From Mucilaginibacter sp. (GTDB taxonomy: Bacteria > Bacteroidota > Bacteroidia > Sphingobacteriales > Sphingobacteriaceae), in NCBI GenBank assembly GCA_025934475.1, contig JAICXZ010000045.1, positions 1-10,776 of the forward strand: a stretch of DNA of 10,776 bases, given 5' to 3'. The position numbers and the translations under genes were made by a program. Under the pieces are notes generated by a model. It did not search any database. It was not told where the DNA came from and saw nothing but the letters and a program-made list of their open reading frames with translations. This document shows, piece after piece, positions 7,712 to 10,776 of this stretch; the stretch's first letter is position 1; each line of letters begins with the position of its first letter.

Positions 7712-7793
7712 TTGATTGAGTTGGACTAAGTTGATTAGGTTGGGCTTTTTGAACTTAATCAACTCAATCCAACCTAATCAACCCAATCAACTA
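7709..7793. repeat. Intra-operon imperfect inverted repeat of GTTGATTRR-type units
   Basis: The whole kdgK-kdgA gap is a low-complexity hairpin. The left half is built of GTTGATTGA, GTTGGACTAA, GTTGATTAG and GTTGGG with a single C. The right half is its inverted counterpart with no G. Perfect stems are TAGTTGATTG (7709-7718) with CAATCAACTA (7784-7793), and TTGATTAGGTTGG (7731-7743) with CCAACCTAATCAA (7769-7781). CTTAATCAAC (7754-7763) can compete for the same left arm. The outer stem contains the kdgK stop and ends 4 nt before the kdgA ATG. No T tract follows the completed stem, so it is not a standard terminator. It may be a dispersed intergenic repeat, an RNA-stability element or a coupling device. 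Confidence 0.85.
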
Positions 7794-7797
7794 AAAA

Positions 7798-8457
7798 ATG
7801 AAGGATAAACAAACCGTACTCGACGCGCTTGTAAAGCAGGGCATGCTTCCACTGTTTTTTTACGAAGATGTTGAAGTAAGTCTGCAAGTAGTACGCACCT
7901 TATACAGGGCCGGCGTGCGGGTGATGGAATATACTAACCGCGCTAAGGAGGCTTTTGAGAATTTCAAGATATTAAAAGCTGCGGTGGATAAGGAAATGCC
8001 CGATTTTTATTTCGGGGCAGGAACGATCAAAACCAAAGAGGATGCCATCCGGTATACCGAGGCAGGTGCTGACTTGATTGTTGCTCCAACTATCAATCCC
8101 GAAGTTGGTAAAGTAGTGAACGATCTGGGCGGTTTGTGGATCCCTGGTTGCATGACCCCTACTGAGATACATCTGGCACAAGAAAATGGCGCTGCGCTCA
8201 TCAAAATATTCCCGGCAAACGTGCTGGGACCTGGCTTTGTATCTGCAGTTTCAGATGTGTTTAGAGGACAGCTATTTATGCCAACCGGCGGCGTCGACCT
8301 TAATCAGGAAAATATGAGTGGCTGGTTCAAAGCAGGCGTTTGTGCTTTGGGGATGGGTAGCAAACTCATCAGCAAACAGGTGCTGCAAAATAAGCTCTAC
8401 GACCAGCTTTATGCCGACACAGTAAAGGCATTAGAACTGGTTAAAATCTCCCGATAA
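7798..8457 (+). CDS. kdgA: KDPG aldolase (2-dehydro-3-deoxyphosphogluconate aldolase)
   Basis: Cleaves KDPG to pyruvate and glyceraldehyde-3-phosphate, the last step of the pathway; cytoplasmic, normally a trimer. The 219 residues fit the class I Eda/KdgA family (about 205-220). The catalytic glutamate is E44 and the substrate arginine R48 in VMEYTNR. FGAGTIKT at 72-79, IPGCMTPTE at 115-123 and MPTGGVD at 161-167 are the family loops, and K136 in KIFPAN is the Schiff-base lysine. The Bacteroidota-type EYTNR replaces the enterobacterial EVTLR while keeping both key residues. The ATG at 7798 follows an A-rich stretch and sits 4 nt from the base of the repeat hairpin, so its translation may depend on how that hairpin folds. 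exuT starts 2 nt after its stop. Confidence 0.95.
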   Translation: MKDKQTVLDALVKQGMLPLFFYEDVEVSLQVVRTLYRAGVRVMEYTNRAKEAFENFKILKAAVDKEMPDFYFGAGTIKTKEDAIRYTEAGADLIVAPTINPEVGKVVNDLGGLWIPGCMTPTEIHLAQENGAALIKIFPANVLGPGFVSAVSDVFRGQLFMPTGGVDLNQENMSGWFKAGVCALGMGSKLISKQVLQNKLYDQLYADTVKALELVKISR

Positions 8458-8459
8458 GC

Positions 8460-9758
8460 ATGAACCAAAAGCCAGGGAATTATCGATGGGTTATCTGTGC
8501 GTTGATATTTTTTGCGACGACAGTGAATTATATCGATCGGCAGGTGATCAGTTTACTAAAGTCGACCCTGACGAAGGATTTCCGCTGGAATGATGCCGAT
8601 TATGCCAACATCGAGATCGCCTTTAAGATAGCCTATTCAATTGGATTACTTTATTCCGGCCGACTTATCGACCGTCTGGGTACCAAAATGGGCTATTTCT
8701 TCGCTACATTTTTATGGAGTGCCTCAGCCATTCTTCACGCTGCCGTTAATAGTACTTTTGGTTTTATAGCTGTACGGTCTGCATTAGGCATAAGCGAAGC
8801 CGGCAACTTCCCCGCCGCTATCAAAACCGTAGCCGAGTGGTTTCCAAAAAAAGAACGTGCTCTTGCAACAGGAATTTTTAATAGTGGTACTTGCATCGGT
8901 GCCATTATTGCCCCGCTTACTGTCCCTTTTATCGTAGCAACGTGGGGGTGGCGGTGGGCATTTGTCATCACCGGTTCTATAGGATTTATCTGGCTTGCCT
9001 TATGGTTGATGTTCTATGAGATTCCAGCACGACAAAAACGGCTTTCCAAAGAAGAACTCGACTACATTAATAGCGATAAAGACGAGCTGGTTGAGGCCAC
9101 TGATGTCAACCCAAAAATACCATGGGCCAAACTGCTTCGCTACAGACAAACCTGGGCTTTCTCGATAGGTAAATTCCTGACAGATCCCATCTGGTGGTTC
9201 TATTTGTTTTGGCTGCCAGATTTTTTGGAAAGCGAGTACGGATTAAAAGGTGAAGCAATCGCCATACCTGTTGCGTTGGTTTATACCATCGCCGGTATAG
9301 GCAGCATTTATGGAGGGTACCTACCTAAAAGTTTGATTGAGCGAGGCTGGGCTGTTTTTAAGGCCCGAAAAACATCGATGCTTATTTATGCTTTTGCCGT
9401 AGTACCGATCATTTTCGCGCAGGTATTGGGTCAGCTGAACATGTGGCTGGCTGTCATGATTATCGGTCTTGCAGCTGCGGCTCATCAGGCGTGGAGCGCC
9501 AATATTTTCACAACCGTATCCGATATGTTCCCAAAAAAGGCTGTTGGCTCTGTAACGGGTCTTGGAGGTATGTTTGGTTCAGTGGGCAGCGTGTTCCTGT
9601 CGCTGTTTGTGCAGAAGAATATGTTCGTGCACTACAGAGCCATTCACCACATCGAGATAGCTTACTATATCATGTTCGCGGTGTGCGGAGGGGCATACTT
9701 GCTGGCATGGATCATCATGCACATCCTCGTGCCTAGGATGAAACCAGTGGACCTTTGA
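8460..9758 (+). CDS. exuT: Hexuronate transporter, MFS (ACS/ExuT family)
   Basis: Proton-coupled importer of glucuronate or galacturonate in the inner membrane; 432 residues with about 12 helices. NYIDRQ at 23-28 in helix 1, the motif-A loop GRLIDRLGTKMG at 67-78, and GISEAGNFPAAIKTVAEWFP at 110-129 are hallmarks of the anion:cation symporter branch of the MFS that includes ExuT. The long central loop (about 185-225) and a second half beginning near 236 give the usual 6+6 layout. It starts 2 nt after kdgA and closes the operon. Its TGA stop directly abuts the stop of the opposite-strand OsmC gene, with no room for a terminator between them. The exact uronate specificity cannot be read from sequence, but the enzymes around it favour glucuronate. 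Confidence 0.92.
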   Translation: MNQKPGNYRWVICALIFFATTVNYIDRQVISLLKSTLTKDFRWNDADYANIEIAFKIAYSIGLLYSGRLIDRLGTKMGYFFATFLWSASAILHAAVNSTFGFIAVRSALGISEAGNFPAAIKTVAEWFPKKERALATGIFNSGTCIGAIIAPLTVPFIVATWGWRWAFVITGSIGFIWLALWLMFYEIPARQKRLSKEELDYINSDKDELVEATDVNPKIPWAKLLRYRQTWAFSIGKFLTDPIWWFYLFWLPDFLESEYGLKGEAIAIPVALVYTIAGIGSIYGGYLPKSLIERGWAVFKARKTSMLIYAFAVVPIIFAQVLGQLNMWLAVMIIGLAAAAHQAWSANIFTTVSDMFPKKAVGSVTGLGGMFGSVGSVFLSLFVQKNMFVHYRAIHHIEIAYYIMFAVCGGAYLLAWIIMHILVPRMKPVDL

Positions 9759-10229
9759 TCATTCAGCCACGCAGGTTGGAGAATGTTTCACCGGGAAGTT
9801 AATCGAGCTTGCAATAAAGCATAGTTCGCTTGCCTTGTGATGTAACTCATTCGCTTTGTCGATCATAGAAGCATCTTTTACCGTTACCACCGGATTTAAC
9901 ATTACTTCCGTAAAATGACCGCCGCCGCCAGGGGTTTCGGCCATGGTTCCGGTTGCATTATCTTTGTAATCCGTAACCACCACGCCATTAACGACGCATA
10001 CATGCAGGTATGAAAGCATATGGCAGGTAGAAAGAGCCGCCACCATGAATTCTTCGGGATTGTACCGGGTTTTGTCGCCGCGAAAAGCCGGATCAGACGA
10101 ACCCGCTATTTCGGCCTTATCGACTGCCTGTATGGTATGGTTTCTATCGTACGCACGGTAGTCGCTGGTGCCGGTACCGCGGTTGCCGGTCCAGGTAATA
10201 GATATATTATAGTTATGTTCTCGTCCCAT
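9759..10229 (-). CDS. OsmC family protein (putative thiol peroxidase)
   Basis: A 156-residue cytoplasmic OsmC/Ohr-superfamily protein; family members reduce organic hydroperoxides with a pair of cysteines. RYNPEEFMVAALSTCHML (56-73) carries the candidate peroxidatic C69, and LHHKASELCFIASSINFPV (129-147) carries the second cysteine C137 in the usual helix, so the catalytic pair is present. Further cysteines at C78 and C153 are extra. The GTMAETPGGGGHFTEVML stretch corresponds to the central strand region. An upstream TTG (10233-10235) would add only two residues; I prefer the ATG at 10227-10229, which gives MGREHNYNI. It is a single gene, convergent with exuT (stops adjacent) and divergent from the propeller sensor gene. 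Whether it acts as a peroxidase, rather than another OsmC-fold activity, is inferred. Confidence 0.92.
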   Translation of the reverse strand: MGREHNYNISITWTGNRGTGTSDYRAYDRNHTIQAVDKAEIAGSSDPAFRGDKTRYNPEEFMVAALSTCHMLSYLHVCVVNGVVVTDYKDNATGTMAETPGGGGHFTEVMLNPVVTVKDASMIDKANELHHKASELCFIASSINFPVKHSPTCVAE

Positions 10230-10353
10230 AAGCAATATTAGCCATAATTTTGTATCAATAAGGTCATTGCCGGGTAATGAATCACCCCAATAGGGTGAGT
10301 TATTTATTTTTTAAATAAACGTAATTTGATAGTACATTTAGGTTTGCGGGTAT
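10230..10353. promoter_or_regulatory. Divergent upstream region of the osmC-like and propeller-sensor genes
   Basis: A short AT-rich intergenic region. TCACCC (10282-10287) and GGGTGA (10293-10298) form a perfect 6-bp inverted repeat around a 5-nt spacer. Next to it, TTATTTA (10300-10306) and TAAATAA (10312-10318) form a second one. Either could be a regulator site or a weak hairpin. TAGGTTTG at 10339-10346 matches the Bacteroidota -7 consensus but has no TTG at the right distance upstream. Promoters for the two genes must lie here but I cannot fix them. Confidence 0.4.
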
Positions 10354-10776
10354 TTGAGTAAAAGGTTAAACATAAGGAACAAACATTTTTCCGCCAGCTT
10401 TGGACGGACGGCATGGTTTTGTGCTTTTATGTTAATGAGCATCTTCTGCAGTGCTCAAAAATATGCCTTTACGCATTATGATATTGAGGACGGCCTTCTG
10501 GAATCGCAGGTAAATAGTCTGACCCTCGATCATGAGCATCGTTTATGGATAGCCACCTATGGCGGAGCTTGTCGTTTCGATGGTAAAGAATTCATCGCCT
10601 ATACCCGGCAAAACGGTCTTCCCACCAACTTTGTCGATTGCGTTTTCACGGGCAAGGACGATAACCAGTGGTTCGGCACACAAAACGGCCTGGTAAAGCT
10701 GGTTAATAAAAAGCTGATTCCTATCAAACTCCCAGACAGCCTGGATAACCGACGAGTAAGGAATATTGTGCAGGAC
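10354..10776 (+). CDS. Two-component regulator propeller-repeat sensor protein (3' truncated by window edge)
   Basis: The start of a protein with a signal peptide followed by beta-propeller (Reg_prop) repeats, the periplasmic ligand-sensing part of many Bacteroidota sensor kinases and regulators. After the mature start near KYAFTHYDIEDGL, repeat 1 includes VNSLTLDHEHRLWIATYGG followed by CRFDGKEF, and repeat 2 includes FVDCVFTGKDDNQWFGTQNG. Each shows the typical W-hydrophobic-G/A-T and G-hydrophobic-x-hydrophobic pattern. Start choice: the TTG at 10354 gives a standard signal peptide with a basic N-region (SKRLNIRNK), a hydrophobic WFCAFMLMSIF core and a CSA-Q cleavage site. The ATG at 10429 would leave only about nine residues before the cleavage site with no positive charge, so it looks too short. 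The output domain (histidine kinase, hybrid kinase or other) is outside the window. It may or may not control the uronate genes. Confidence 0.82.
   Translation, partial: MSKRLNIRNKHFSASFGRTAWFCAFMLMSIFCSAQKYAFTHYDIEDGLLESQVNSLTLDHEHRLWIATYGGACRFDGKEFIAYTRQNGLPTNFVDCVFTGKDDNQWFGTQNGLVKLVNKKLIPIKLPDSLDNRRVRNIVQD

Noticed and set aside
7741..7752. Possible terminator at the TTTTT run after kdgK.
   Set aside because: The sequence before the T run is almost free of C and cannot form a stem there; the full hairpin closes later and is followed by A residues, not T.
7711..7791. Possible CRISPR-like or tandem-repeat array.
   Set aside because: Units are 9-10 nt, imperfect, arranged as an inverted pair and without spacers or cas genes, so it is a hairpin repeat.
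9443..9736. A 97-codon plus-strand open frame inside exuT.
   Set aside because: It overlaps the conserved ExuT C-terminal half in another frame and its translation lacks any recognisable domain.
10339..10346. TAGGTTTG as the -7 box of the sensor gene.
   Set aside because: No TTG at the expected distance upstream, and transcription would begin at about the preferred TTG start codon, leaving no leader.

Overview
The window looks like a chromosomal segment of a Bacteroidota bacterium, most probably Sphingobacteriaceae (Mucilaginibacter/Pedobacter-like). The evidence is the flavour of the proteins: an SGLT-type SSS symporter, a secreted or periplasmic sensor built of 'two-component regulator propeller' repeats, and a Bacteroidota-style uxuA-uxaC-kdgK-kdgA-exuT arrangement. 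Start codons are preceded by A/T-rich sequence rather than Shine-Dalgarno motifs. The assignment is inferred from memory, not from a search.

Layout. (1) 1-1556: the 3' part of a ClC-type anion channel/transporter with two C-terminal CBS domains, its start lying outside the window, followed by a hairpin terminator. (2) 1591-1863, minus strand: a 90-aa DUF4242 protein. (3) 1864-2160: a divergent regulatory region with a TTGACA-N17-TATAAT promoter and a direct repeat of GGTCGACA. (4) 2161-3873: an SSS (sodium:solute) symporter with its own terminator. (5) 3931-4080: a control region with two palindromes, one resembling a LacI-family operator. (6) 4081-9758: a five-gene same-strand run, uxuA, uxaC, kdgK, kdgA and exuT. 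Its junctions are tight (1, 3, 86 and 2 nt), and the 86-nt gap is almost entirely a long imperfect hairpin of a GTTGATTRR-type repeat. (7) 9759-10229, minus strand: an OsmC-family protein whose stop codon abuts that of exuT. (8) 10354-end, plus strand: the start of a propeller-repeat sensor protein, cut by the window edge.

How the genes work together. The core is a hexuronate catabolic operon. ExuT (and perhaps the SSS symporter) imports the substrate. UxaC isomerises D-glucuronate to D-fructuronate. UxuA dehydrates D-mannonate to 2-keto-3-deoxygluconate (KDG). KdgK phosphorylates KDG to KDPG, and KdgA splits KDPG into pyruvate and glyceraldehyde-3-phosphate. The fructuronate reductase (UxuB) that must connect UxaC to UxuA is absent from the window, as are the galacturonate-branch enzymes UxaA and UxaB.

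I see no mobile element, CRISPR array, RNA gene or clear new defence or biosynthetic system. The most unusual features are non-coding: the intra-operon repeat hairpin and the two control regions. The ClC protein with non-canonical selectivity-filter residues is the most unusual protein.
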